In this document: positions 12,691 through 22,808 of the stretch, in pieces
Position numbering within the stretch: the first letter of the stretch is position 1
Layout of the letters: every line of letters starts with the position of its first letter
Assembly: GCF_033958435.1 (NCBI RefSeq)
Contig: NC_134146.1
Coordinates: forward strand, 29,596,501 to 29,660,500
Direction: 5' to 3'
Source of the DNA: Carettochelys insculpta
Lineage: Eukaryota > Chordata > Testudines > Carettochelyidae
DNA length: 64,000 bases
Position numbers and translations under genes: made by a program
The notes under the pieces: generated by a model
What the model saw: the letters and a program-made list of their open reading frames with translations, nothing else
What the model was told of the DNA's origin: nothing
Database searches by the model: none

Positions 12691-13058
12691 AAAACAAAAA
12701 GCAGTCAAGTAGCACTTTAAAGTCTAGCAAAATAGTTTATTAGGTGAGCTTTTGTGGGACAGACCCACTTCTTCAGACCACAGCCAGACCAGAACAGACT
12801 CAATATTTAAGGCACAGAGAACCAAAAACAGTAAGCAAGGCTAGCACTAGAATACAGGCACCTGGGAAAGGGTGGATGAACTTTATATGGTGCCTGGTAG
12901 ATCTGAGCAAGGCTTACTGTTTTAGGTTCTCTGTGCCTTAAATATTGAGTCTGTTCTGGTCTGGCTGTGGTCTGAAGAAGTGGGTCTGTCCCACGAAAGC
13001 TCACCTAATAAACTATTTTGCTAGTCTTTAAAGTGCTACTTGACTGCTTTTTGTTTTA
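12691..13058. mobile_element. Palindrome made of two inverted PLE tails
   Basis: Left arm 12691-12837 and right arm 12912-13058 are near-perfect reverse complements (about 147 bp, a few mismatches). Each carries the tail block GAAGAAGTGGGTCTGTCCCA...AATAAACTATTTTG...TTTAAAGTGCTACTTGACTGC. The same block ends the PLE copy at 17700-17826, which is joined to GIY-YIG coding sequence, so both arms are PLE 3' tails facing outward. The spacer holds the 58-bp copy 12851-12908. A little more tail lies at 12661-12690, left of the palindrome. Confidence 0.8.
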
Positions 13059-13069
13059 ATATGGGAGGT

Positions 13070-14600
13070 GGACAAAGTGGGTGAACTCACAAAACCCACA
13101 ATGGATTGTGGATTGATTTTTTGCTGCTTTGTTATAACCTTGTTTTGTTTTGGGAGCCGGACTCTGCAATGTCTAGTCCTTGTTCCTAATATAAGATCTC
13201 TGATACTCTTGCGCATAGAGAGTAAGTTAGGACTAGTTCAAACAAAGCTGAAGCTTCTGGGAGAGCCATTTGATCAAAATCCTGTCTGCAAGAGGCAAGG
13301 CTCAGTGTGGGACTTTTGTGTATCTGCCTTGTCAGGCTTTGTGTGGGGATTCAGCTCCACAAAGAGGGAAGAACTTAGGGAACATATGCAGAACTTGGTT
13401 GGGAATGATGGCAGAATGTTAGGGGAATTGTGGATGGAGAATTCCTGTTGAACAAGAAGCAGTAGAGCCAGGGATGAGAGAGGAAGACAGCTTCATTTTT
13501 CCATTGGGTCCAAATTCTTATCACTGTCTGCATCAAGCTGTTCACACCCTGCACTGAATAGCTGTAGAGCATGAACACAGTAAACATGCCAGCATTTCAA
13601 CCTGACCCTGGTGGGGTGTGGCCCTCACAACACAGAGGAGTTTTGCAGCAGCAAGTTTGGCAGCTTGTCTGAACTGGCCTGGGATATGAAAACCAGCATC
13701 GCCCTTGTCTATGAATTATATGTTCTTTAAGTTTGTGTTGCAAATTTTCCTGCTATTTCAACAGACAAGAGTTTTGGCTCCCCCTCCTCCCCACATATTG
13801 CATTTTAGTTGTGCTGTAAAGTGAAACAGAACATCCTTCCCCTAGTGAAACAGGGATAAGCAATTGTTCTGCAGGAAGTGAGTCTAGCCACAGCAAATCT
13901 GTACTTGCTTTGTGAGGGAAGATGGGAAGAATGAATATTTGCCCTGTGGCATCTATTTCCTGTGTAATGCTCTCCAAAAGGCAGCTGGAAGGTGCCCAAG
14001 AACACAGATGTATGTACACAGCGTAGGCATCCTGTTTGTCGGGGTGGAAAAGAAAGTCTGTGGGCTTTCTATCCATTTATAAGGGGCTGATTTACCTTCT
14101 CCCACTCCTTGCCCTTTAAACAATGGAGACTTACCTGAATTCTCTAGTTATGGATTGGCTGATCTGTAGACTGATTCATAGGTAACTGCTGCATTTCATG
14201 CCCAAAATGGGACCAAGTGGTGAAGCACGGATTCCAAATCACAAGAATGAGAAACGGCAGTGAAGTGGGCCAGCCCTATGCATGGGGCTGTTGGCGCTAG
14301 CTCTCATGGAGCGAGCCTGTGCAAATGAGTAGCATAGCTGTGCAGCATGGGAAGTGGCAAACAGCTGCACTGACTAGCCACCCAAATACAAACCTGTCCA
14401 GACCTCAGGCGTATAATGAAGACAAGTATGTGTATGTCTATCTAAGCTGGGAATCACACACACTTGACAATTGTTGGACCTAGCCTTTGATTTTTTTCAG
14501 TAGATAGTAGTAGAAAGAGAGCCTACATAGCCTTTAATAGAGTTTCCAGACAAGGTACATAATAAGTTGGGCCTCTGAAGAAGCTGGCAAACCTTCTGAT
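13070..14600. other. Gene-free stretch, nothing recognised
   Basis: It has moderate base composition and open frames up to 127 codons, but none with recognisable domains or paired splice signals. No bounded repeat is seen. Confidence 0.4.
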
Positions 14601-14605
14601 CTTTA

Positions 14606-15215
14606 TCAGAGAGGTAGCCATGTTAGTCTGTTGCTTCAAGAAGTTTATGGGTCATCCCGGACACCCCATCATCTCAGGCATTGGTATCCTCACCACAGGA
14701 TTGTCTGGATATGTGGACTCTCTACTTAGACCCTATTCCACCAGCACGCCCAGCTTTCTTTGAGATACCACCAACTTCCTCAGGAAACTACAATCCATTG
14801 GTGACCTTCCTGAAAACACCATCCTGGCCATTATGGATGTAGAGGCCCTTTACATCAACACATTTGCAAATTTGACTGCATTAACCATGGATTAAACAGA
14901 GACTGGGAGTGGCTCACAGCTTACAAAGGCAGTTTCTCTGCTGTGGGTGCTAATATCTCCCCATTAGACTCTGACAAAGGCTCACATCCCCCTGTCTGAT
15001 CTGACTTGTTTTTTCCTCTTTTAATAAGTACTGTTGATACTGGGCCATTTCCACCTTGCTGAACAGACCTTGTCAGTTCTGGGACCCCCCTCTTTAAATA
15101 CCCCTCTGAAACCCGCCCCCCAATCATGCACCTGATGAAGCAGGTCTTTGCCCAGGAAAGCTTATGCTCCAAAATATCTGTTAGTCTATAAGGTGCCACA
15201 AGACTTCTTGTTCTC
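14606..15215 (+). mobile_element. Penelope-like element fragment: reverse transcriptase piece plus tail
   Basis: Reading + from about 14650, the translation gives a PGHPIISGIG-type start, LTTGLSGYVDSLLRPY and STSTPSF, then after a stop DTTNFLRKLQSIGDLPENT and MDVEALY. These match PLE reverse transcriptase around the MDVxxLYTNI motif. An in-frame stop (at the R of FLRDTT) and an abrupt loss of similarity after ALYINT show that it is dead and deleted. The 3' part (about 15125-15215) is the PLE tail with AAAGCTTATGCTCCAAAA and TTAGTCTATAAGGTGCCAC. Confidence 0.75.
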
Positions 15216-15219
15216 TTCT

Positions 15220-16720
15220 GATCTTTGTTAGATCACCTTTAAACTCCTGGCCTTTCTATTAATTATAGAAGAGGGTTTTTTTAACCACCTTCTCATGAGT
15301 CTGAATTTCTTGCAACATGCTTATGCAAGCCACATTCGATCAAATTCACCTCTGGCATGCGCCACAGAAATCAATGGAGTTATTCCAGAGAAGAATTTAG
15401 CCCACTAGCCTAATAAGTTAATTGTATCTCACTCTTGTTCTATGCCAATAAAAACTAACCTACTTAAACGAGGCTTATCGAGGAACATTTTGTCTTAAGT
15501 TATGCACAAATGGCTTCTGTGGGAGTCTTGCCTGAGTGAGAACTGGGATTTAATAAATGACTGCCAGGTTGCTTAGCCCTGCTGGTACCAAGCACAGAGG
15601 CCCAGCCTTCCGAACTGTGCTTGCAAACCTCAAAAGCTCTGTGCTCCTTTTGACATTCAATGAGATCAAAGCAAGTGCTGACTCCTCATGCCTGATTGTT
15701 TTAGATTAAATCTATTGGTTATAATATTTGAATAGGTAGCTTTTGAATTCTATTTTGTTAATATGAAACGGCTCATAAATTGAGTCTCTAATGAAGTACT
15801 GGATAGGCCCCTCCAGATCAAAGTAGTATTTGGCTCCTTCCCAAATATTTCTCATGCTCTTTTCATGAGGAAGCAAACAGGAAGCTCTCCTTTTTCACTA
15901 TGTACAAAGGCCCTACTCTCCCCTGTGCACATATGAAGTATATTGTTCCATGAGAGGCATGTGCCAACTGGAGAAGGTGCATTTCCTAACCTAAAATGGA
16001 AACCAATTCTCCCAATCTGTTTTTACTAGAACTGCTAGTTACAGGAAACTTAGTCAATAAACACTGCCGTTTAACTGTTCACAAACTGTTCAGACTTTGA
16101 TGTTGCGACTCTGATTGCTGTTGAAAATTTCTTGTTTGATTACTTCCTCTGAACAAATTTCAACCTATGAGTCGCTTTGCTTTTCTGAGTCCTCAGGCTG
16201 TCTGAGGCCATCGCAGGGACCTGGTGCTGTATAGAACTTCTCCAGTATCAGAGGAGTGCAAAGATGTAGCTCTTACATGCCAAATTTGGCCCTTTTAACT
16301 GGAGAGAGCCAGTTGAAAAGGGCTGTGGAAGCCTTGGCTGCTGCTCAGTTAGAGGGTGATGGTCAGCATATCTAGAGAGCTCATTTGTGGATGAGATGGT
16401 CTTGATGCGAGCACAGTGCCAGAGAGAAGGAAGAGCATGAGGACTGTGCTAGAGAAGAGCTACAGTTAGAATGCACTAGTTGTATTATGGTAGTATCTAG
16501 AGACTTAAAACTAATATCAGGACCCCACAGTGTAAGGGTGAGACACCCATGGCTCTAAAAAAGATCTGCTAATGCTACAAAATCACTACCTAAATGGTAA
16601 AGCTCTGCATCTTTTTTTTTTATTAATGAAGCTGTTGTAAGTAGGACTATTACTGACTTTAAAAAAAATATCACCAGCACTAGGACTGTACATAGCAGTC
16701 AAAAGGTCAGATTTCAGTAC
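15220..16720. other. Gene-free stretch, nothing recognised
   Basis: No exon, RNA gene or bounded element is identified. It contains short poly-T and poly-A runs near 16610-16670. Confidence 0.4.
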
Positions 16721-16724
16721 TTTG

Positions 16725-16795
16725 CTACACTATAGTATAGTATTATATAGTATAGTACTATACTATAGTACACTACTATAGTATAGTATTAAATA
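16725..16795. repeat. ACTATAGTATAGT-rich low-complexity palindromic tract
   Basis: The tract consists of repeated and mutually complementary ACTATAGT/TATAGTA words. It directly precedes the PLE coding fragment. Confidence 0.7.
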
Positions 16796-17117
16796 CTAAT
16801 CCTGGAACTTTTCCTTGCAACAAACCCCCTTGCCAACTCTGTCCACATATTTACTCTAGAGACACCATCACTGGACCTAACCACATCAGTTACACGAGCA
16901 GGGACTCATATTCCTGTACCTCTGCCAATGTTATATATGCCATCCATGTGCCAGCAATGTGCCTCCGAGATATATTGGACAAAATGGACAATCACTTCAC
17001 CAAAGAATGAATGGACACAAATCAGACATTAGGAATCTGAATACACATAAACCTGTCAGTGAGCATTTCAGTGGAGCAGGCCATAGCATTCAAGACCTGA
17101 AAACCTGCATCCTAAAA
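16796..17117 (+). mobile_element. Penelope-like element, GIY-YIG endonuclease part
   Basis: The frame over about 16823-16960 gives PCQLCPHIYSRDTITGPN, then SCTSANVIYAI (the YIYxI-like GIY motif region). After a one-base frameshift the frame from 16959 gives RYIGQNGQSLHQRMNGHKSD (the YIG motif with the conserved R and H), then KPVSEHFSGAGHSIQDLKTC. This order is that of the C-terminal GIY-YIG endonuclease of Penelope-like retroelements, which nicks the target DNA before reverse transcription. The frame is broken by a frameshift and by the MITE that follows, so it is not functional. Reverse transcriptase sequence is absent upstream. Confidence 0.85.
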
Positions 17118-17389
17118 CAATCTGGCTACATCTATGTTACAGTGATCTGTTGACAGAAATTACTGTCAGGAGATCTCTTCTGACAAAGCTGTCAACTGAT
17201 CGCAGCCCCACACAAGCGGATTGCTCTGGTGACAGAGTGCATGTGGGAGAGGCAGAAAGCTGTCAACACAAATGCCAAGTTCTGTTGACAGTATGCCAAA
17301 AGAATGCATTTTGCGTGTGGACTCTCAGAGTTTTGTTTACAAAACCGGGGTTTGGTGACAAAACTCTATAGTGGAGATGTAGCTAGAGA
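17118..17389. mobile_element. MITE inserted in the PLE coding region
   Basis: The ends are imperfect inverted repeats GGCTACATCT and GATGTAGCT. The interior carries several TTGACAGA/CTGTCAAC words typical of the same MITE family as 54917 and 62406. PLE reading frame stops at QSGY before it and resumes as RDFSTRVQREI after it, so it interrupted an existing PLE copy. The exact target duplication is ambiguous because the ends resemble the PLE sequence. Confidence 0.7.
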
Positions 17390-17830
17390 CTTTAGCACCA
17401 GAGTACAAAGGGAGATATCTGAATTGGAATTAATCCTCAAATTTGATACTTTATGCCTTGGTCTCAACAAAGAGAGCAACTACCCTATGCATTACAAGGA
17501 CAGTTTCCCCATGTTTTGATATTCATAGTGATCTCAGGCAGCTCACTTCACTTAATAGATGCTTGCAGTAAGTATTTTCTTCCCCCTCTCAGTGCATTTG
17601 CTCCCCCCTTCTGTCTTAGGTAGCTGATTTGTCAGTTTTCATTTCATTTTTTCCTTTTTCTGTTAAATTCTTTTTGTGTCAGTTTACTTTTATCAGAATT
17701 TCCAGATCGGAAGAAACTGGTCTGTCCCTTGAAATCTCATCACCTAACAAATTACTTTGTTAGCCTTTAAAGTGCTATAGGACTGTTTTTTTGTTTTGTG
17801 AAGATAGACTAATACAGCTACCACTGTGCC
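17390..17830 (+). mobile_element. PLE, C-terminal end and 3' tail
   Basis: From 17390 the frame reads RDFSTRVQREISELELILKF, then LGLNKESNYPMHYKDSFPMF and a stop, which is the extreme C-terminus of a PLE protein. The non-coding tail ends at about 17826 in GAAGAAACTGGTCTGTCCCTTG, a TTTGTTAGCCTTTAAAGTGC block, and a terminal CTAATACAGCTACCACTGT. This copy identifies the similar tails elsewhere in the window as PLE-derived. Confidence 0.75.
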
Positions 17831-18885
17831 TCAAAAGGTTGCTGACCCCTATGCTACACAATAAAGGATCTACAAACTAAGGATTACTTACTGACCTCAC
17901 TCCCCTCAGAAAATGCCCATGACCTGGAGAACAACCTTTGTAAAACTAAGGCAGTATCTGACCCTTATAAATTCAACTCAATCTTCCTTTAAAATGAAGA
18001 AAGCTATATTAGTGCTGTATTGTCAAGAAACAGGAAGAAATAGATTATCTAATTCAAAATCTTTAGCTTTATTAAGCAGCTCCATCTCCTTCCCTGGGGT
18101 CATTTTGCAAGGTTTCTCTGCAATTTTCTGTTGCATTATGAAGTATTTTTTCATTCTTAAATTTATCAGTTGCTCCTTCTGATAAGCTGGCTCCAGCCTT
18201 TTTTGTAACGTCTTTCAACTTGAGTTGTTTTTAAGTAAGCTGGATTCTACAAGATACACACTTCTGAATGACAAGAAACTTTCATTATTTGCTTCCTTTA
18301 TGTAATGTGTGAAGGAAACTCAGTCCCTGATTTGTGGAGCACATTCAATATTTTTGTGTACATGAGTTGCATTAATTTAACTAGCCTGATTCGGAGACCA
18401 GTTTAGTCAAATTGGTGCAAGCCCTGTGTTGAGCCATAAACTTATTATGACTTGGGCGTCAGCTATTGGGTTAGCTGGTCTCAGTAAGAAATTTTAGCTA
18501 ATTTGCTACAATTTTCCTGTATAGACAAAATATTAACGTCAGAGGTGGCCTAAAGTTGCTATGATGTGTTGCTACCTCTATGTAGATCGGTGCAAGTGGA
18601 TGTAATTTAGGTGCTATGTCGAAGAAGGAAGAAAAGGCTGTAGCAAGAATACTGCCAACAAGAGACTATAAAATGTAAGATCAAGGTGTGCAAAGAGAAG
18701 ATTTTCACTTTGTGACCTTTTTCCCTGCCTCCTGTGATAGCCCTGTTTGTCTATTCCCTCACTGTAAATTACACCCACTTACTAAATCCAGGTAAAGTGG
18801 TATAATTTACAACACCCCTTGTTAACAAAAGTGGATGGTAGAGGAATGTACACAAAGTAGGCTTCCCATGTGTGCATTTTACAAC

Positions 18886-19210
18886 TGCAGGCTGAACCTC
18901 TCTAATCTGGAACTCTTTTGTCCAACAAACTCTGTAATTCAACATGGATTTTAGTTAGCCAGATGACCACTTATCATGGGCATGGCCAAGTTTCCATGGT
19001 CCCATAAAGTTTGTTTACAGTCAACAGTCCTGGCTCTGTGTTCTGTTATTTAGCTCTAATTTACCCCTAAATGTCTTCTAAGAGCTCAGGAAGCAGTGGA
19101 AGTGTTGGTAATACTGCTAGACAATACTGACCTCCCCTTGTCCGGCAGTCTCTCTCAGCTGGCACTGGTCAGGTCCCGAGGGTGCTGCACAAGACAGGTT
19201 CAACCTGTAG
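18886..19210. mobile_element. Non-autonomous DNA transposon, about 325 bp, copy 1
   Basis: The ends CAGGCTGAACCTCTCTAAT (left) and CAGGTTCAACCTGTA (right, reading as an inverted repeat) bracket a core shared in direct orientation with 59850-60118. The shared core includes GGTCCCATAAAGTTTGTTTACAG-like text and TTCTAAGAGC(T/C)CAG. The end sequence resembles the pogo/Tigger-type MITEs common in turtles. The family is from memory. Confidence 0.65.
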
Positions 19211-19214
19211 TTCC

Positions 19215-22200
19215 TCTGCTGCTATAATCCAGACCTTCTGCCACACTGGTGTGTAAATACATCCATGCAGAGCAAGCCAATTGCATTGGTTTCTCACACA
19301 ATTTACTCTACCGTTTGTCACCTGGGAATTCAGCCTTAGGTGTGGAACTGAACAATGGTCTTTTACAAAAAACACAAGACATTTTGTTTATCATCCATTC
19401 GCCTTTGCTATTTTTCGAAATGTACATTTCTTTAACACAATGGTCCATATAGTCAGGATTACCCCCCTGCCCTTAGCAGTGAATTCACCATTCATGCCAC
19501 AGTGCAGGAAGCCTGTCAGAAATCCATCCTCAGTGCCAAAAATTGGGTCCTTGTGTTTCATGTCTTATGGCTCCACAAGGAAACTAAACTAAATGACATG
19601 CCAGGCCAGGTGCACTGGGATTTTCACACATTATGTTATGTAATGTAACATGATACACTTAGCTGGAAATGGTGGGCTCAACTCATCCCTTGTGTGCTGC
19701 TTTGAAGACAACAGAATTATCCCAGGAATGAGGCTGGCCCAAGAAATCAACTCACAGCTGGAATGCATTAGTTTGAGACCAGTCAGGAAAGACTGTTTTC
19801 TGATGTAAAGAGGAGCATAAAAAGGCAGTAATTCTGGAGGGATATTTTTAAAAATAGGGTGGCTGTAGGCAGGCCCTGTGCTTCTGTGAATTCCAATATA
19901 TTCCAGATGATCCTTTCTTGGAGTAACAGTTATGCGGCATGTGAATGGCCTTGTGTCCCATTGCTCCAATCCCTCTGCTATCCTGCTAACAAAGAAGAGG
20001 GGTCTGGATAGTGTAATTTAGAGCAGCCTTCACATTACTTTAAGTGTTGATAGAATAGGTGCTCAGGTCAAACTATCACCGTACATTATGAGCCTCTTTG
20101 GTAAGGTTCAAACACTATAGATTCTGTGCAACACATGCCTCTCCTTGTCCTCTGAAAACCTATTTGCAGTATTCAGAGAGCAGCCAGTGACTGGATCATT
20201 AGCTATCTAAGTCTTCCACACTCAGTGGATATCTGGAAGCTGAGGAAGACACAATGAGTATGACGGCACCAGTGTCTGAGTATTCTATTTTTTGCAGCAT
20301 GCTACCATGTATACGTGAAAATAGACAGGTCACAGGGCAGCAACAACAAGAGATATCCACTGGACTGCAAACATGTCAGCAGCAGTATGTACTCTATGCA
20401 GCTCCTCCTGAGAGGTCTGGCCTGCAGTGTAACTCTCAAACTCTCCGTTGCCAGCAAAGGGGAAGATCAAAACTGTGCTTTAGAACTGCACTGTGAGTGC
20501 ATGCCTTGCACATCTAGGCTTCCGTCTGCCTCTTCTACTTATAGGTCCCCACGGCTTCATGTCATTCGCTCCTGTGTCTGCGTGACATGCTCAGAGTCTT
20601 CAACCCTCCTCAAAGCTTGCTCATGTGGTCAGGCTTTGCTGGATGGCTTGTTCATCAGAGGAGACAAATTCCTCATAGAGATGCAGATGATTGGGGAAGC
20701 CCCAGATGTATGGTTCCAGATTTTCCATTTTTATCTTGTTTCTTTGGACTGCATTCAGTCTAGTGAACTTCCCTAATGCATTATAGTGTAGGTGTTCCAG
20801 TCCCAGAGAAAAACGGTGGGTGAGCACCTACCAGTAGTCCTGTGAAACAGCATCTCCTATCTGCTGTAATCCACTGTTTTGGGCCAGGGGGATGAGGAAC
20901 AGGAGAAGAGGTTGGGGGAAGGCTTGGAACAGGGGTGAGAAATAGGGCAGAGCTGAAGGCTTATTGGGGTCAAGCACTCTCCTGGAACAGAGGAAGTCTG
21001 TACCTGCACATTATGGGCCACAAACCAGTAGGTCAGTACTAAAGGGGAGATCCATCTGAATTTCCTAGTCCAATGTTTCCCAAAGGGTGTTTCAGGGGAC
21101 CTGGGGTTTCACAGTGTGAAAAGAAGGGTTCCATGAGAAAATTCCATTACAACAGCTGACTCCTCTGAGGCACCCTGCCACCATTGAAAGAGCAGAACTA
21201 AATTTAATTGGTTTAACAGCTGGCAGGGCGATGGGAGGGATCCGACCATTAAACCAACTGAATTTAGTTTCTTTATTTCAGTGGTAACAAGGCAGGGAGC
21301 TGCAAGAGCCCCTCGTTCACTGTGGTACCTGAGCAGCCACCCACCTCCAGTGAGCATGGCTGGGCTCATCCCTGCCAGCAGAACACCTCCACGCCAGACT
21401 TCCTTCTGCTGGGCACATGTGGCCGTCCAGTGCAGGCTCACCAGCCAGTGCCCCAGATGGGTAAATGCCAGGAGATGGTTTGGGGCTGAGAAGGGTTAAA
21501 CCTGGAGATGGGGGGGCAGGTTTGGGGCTGAGGGGGAATAGAGCCTGGAAGTGGGGTTCCGCAAAATTCTTTCAAGTTTATAAGGGTTCTGTGGGCTATG
21601 GATTGACTGGGCTAGTATCTCCCAATTTTATTTGTCCAAGTCAGGCCCTCTCACTGTCACTGAGCCAAATCAAGTACAGCAGGTATTTGAGGAAACTAAT
21701 TCAGTGAGTAGCTAGAAGAAATCATTCAGTGATCTCTCAGCTGTGGCTACTGAGGAGATTTATAGGTATGCTACATATTGGCCTAAACTAGAGTAAGTGC
21801 TGTGACTCATTTACCAGCCTGAGAAAACATGGTTTCCTCAGACTCTGATACATGATCATATTTCAAATATCTGCACAATCTGTTGCACCCAACCCCATGG
21901 CAGAGGTTCCTGTGAGGGCTATGCTACACCAGGCCTTAGGTGGCCTCAATGCACCTCATGCCCAGGGACAAGTGCAACAGGTGCTCCAGCACCGGGCTCT
22001 TCAGCTTCCCGCCCTTGAGAACCCATTTAGGGCACTCACACTTTATGTAAGTGCAGGTTCTTTCCTAGTGTGCCAGAAATAAAAGATGTTACTTTCCCAG
22101 GCTCTCTTGCTACCAAAAAGGAATCCAAAAGTTCCCAACCCTCAGTCTCTATGGGCAGTCCGGGCCAACCATATGACAGTAACAGAGAAGTACAATTGTA

Positions 22201-22550
22201 ATTTTTCCACGCTGTTCTGGCTTCACCCATCTGCCTTCCTACTAAGCCTATGTTTGCAGTCTGCCAGCAGTACCTCCAGCTCTGGTCTGTCCATCTGTCA
22301 GACCTTTCAGCTCCACCTCCCAGGCTTCCTGCTCTCCATCCTCCCCTCCACACCGGCTGCCAGGCTGCTGTCTCTAGCCACTGCTCCCACTCTAATTCTA
22401 TCCTCTTGCCTGAGCCTGGACTTATTTTCTATTTCTATATTCTGCTAGTTTACTGTTTAAACCTGAGATCAACAGTACCCTTTATCAGCCAGCAGGATCA
22501 CTGTAGTATTGTGTGTGGTGCCCCTCTATTGTAGGTACAACTCACAACTT
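19215..22550. other. Gene-free stretch with decayed repeats
   Basis: No convincing exon. 21060-21690 has a look of dispersed-repeat sequence (GGGTTCCATGAGAAAATTCC and GGGTTCCGCAAAATTCTTTC occur as two similar blocks about 430 bp apart), but I cannot bound or name it. Open frames up to 153 codons (20315-20776) lack recognisable features. Confidence 0.35.
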
Positions 22551-22557
22551 CTAAAGT

Positions 22558-22718
22558 ATTTACCTTCACAGCACCTCTGTAAGGTAGGGCAGCAGGTTTA
22601 TCCTCATATTTTATGAGTGGGAGAACTAAGTAACTTGCCCAGAGTCACATATTGGAGCAAGACTTGAACCTGGATCACCTGTGGCTTCAGTTAGTTCTCC
22701 AACAAGTGGACCATGCTT
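22558..22718 (-). mobile_element. MIR-like SINE fragment, antisense
   Basis: On the minus strand this resembles an ancient tRNA-derived CORE-SINE of the MIR group. The + strand shows the complements of the GGTTCAAGTC box B region, of GTGACTCTGGGCAAGTTAC and of the 'CTCCCACTCATAAAATAT' block. No poly-A or target duplication survives, as expected for an old copy. Confidence 0.6.
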
Positions 22719-22808
22719 TTTTCTGCTGTGAGTAGTATATTGGGAAGAGCATGAAAGACTACCATTACCTTATGGTTTCATTGTTAACGCTATTCATCCT
22801 GATGATAA

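Noticed and set aside
12744..13004. Two near-identical short proteins on opposite strands
   Set aside because: They are translations of the two arms of the PLE tail palindrome, not genes.
13068..13451. 127-codon + frame after the PLE palindrome
   Set aside because: No recognisable family. It begins at the edge of repeat sequence. Not supported as a gene.
20315..20776. 153-codon + frame
   Set aside because: Cys/Ser-rich, no domain, no splice context, and overlapped by other frames. No reason to call it a gene.
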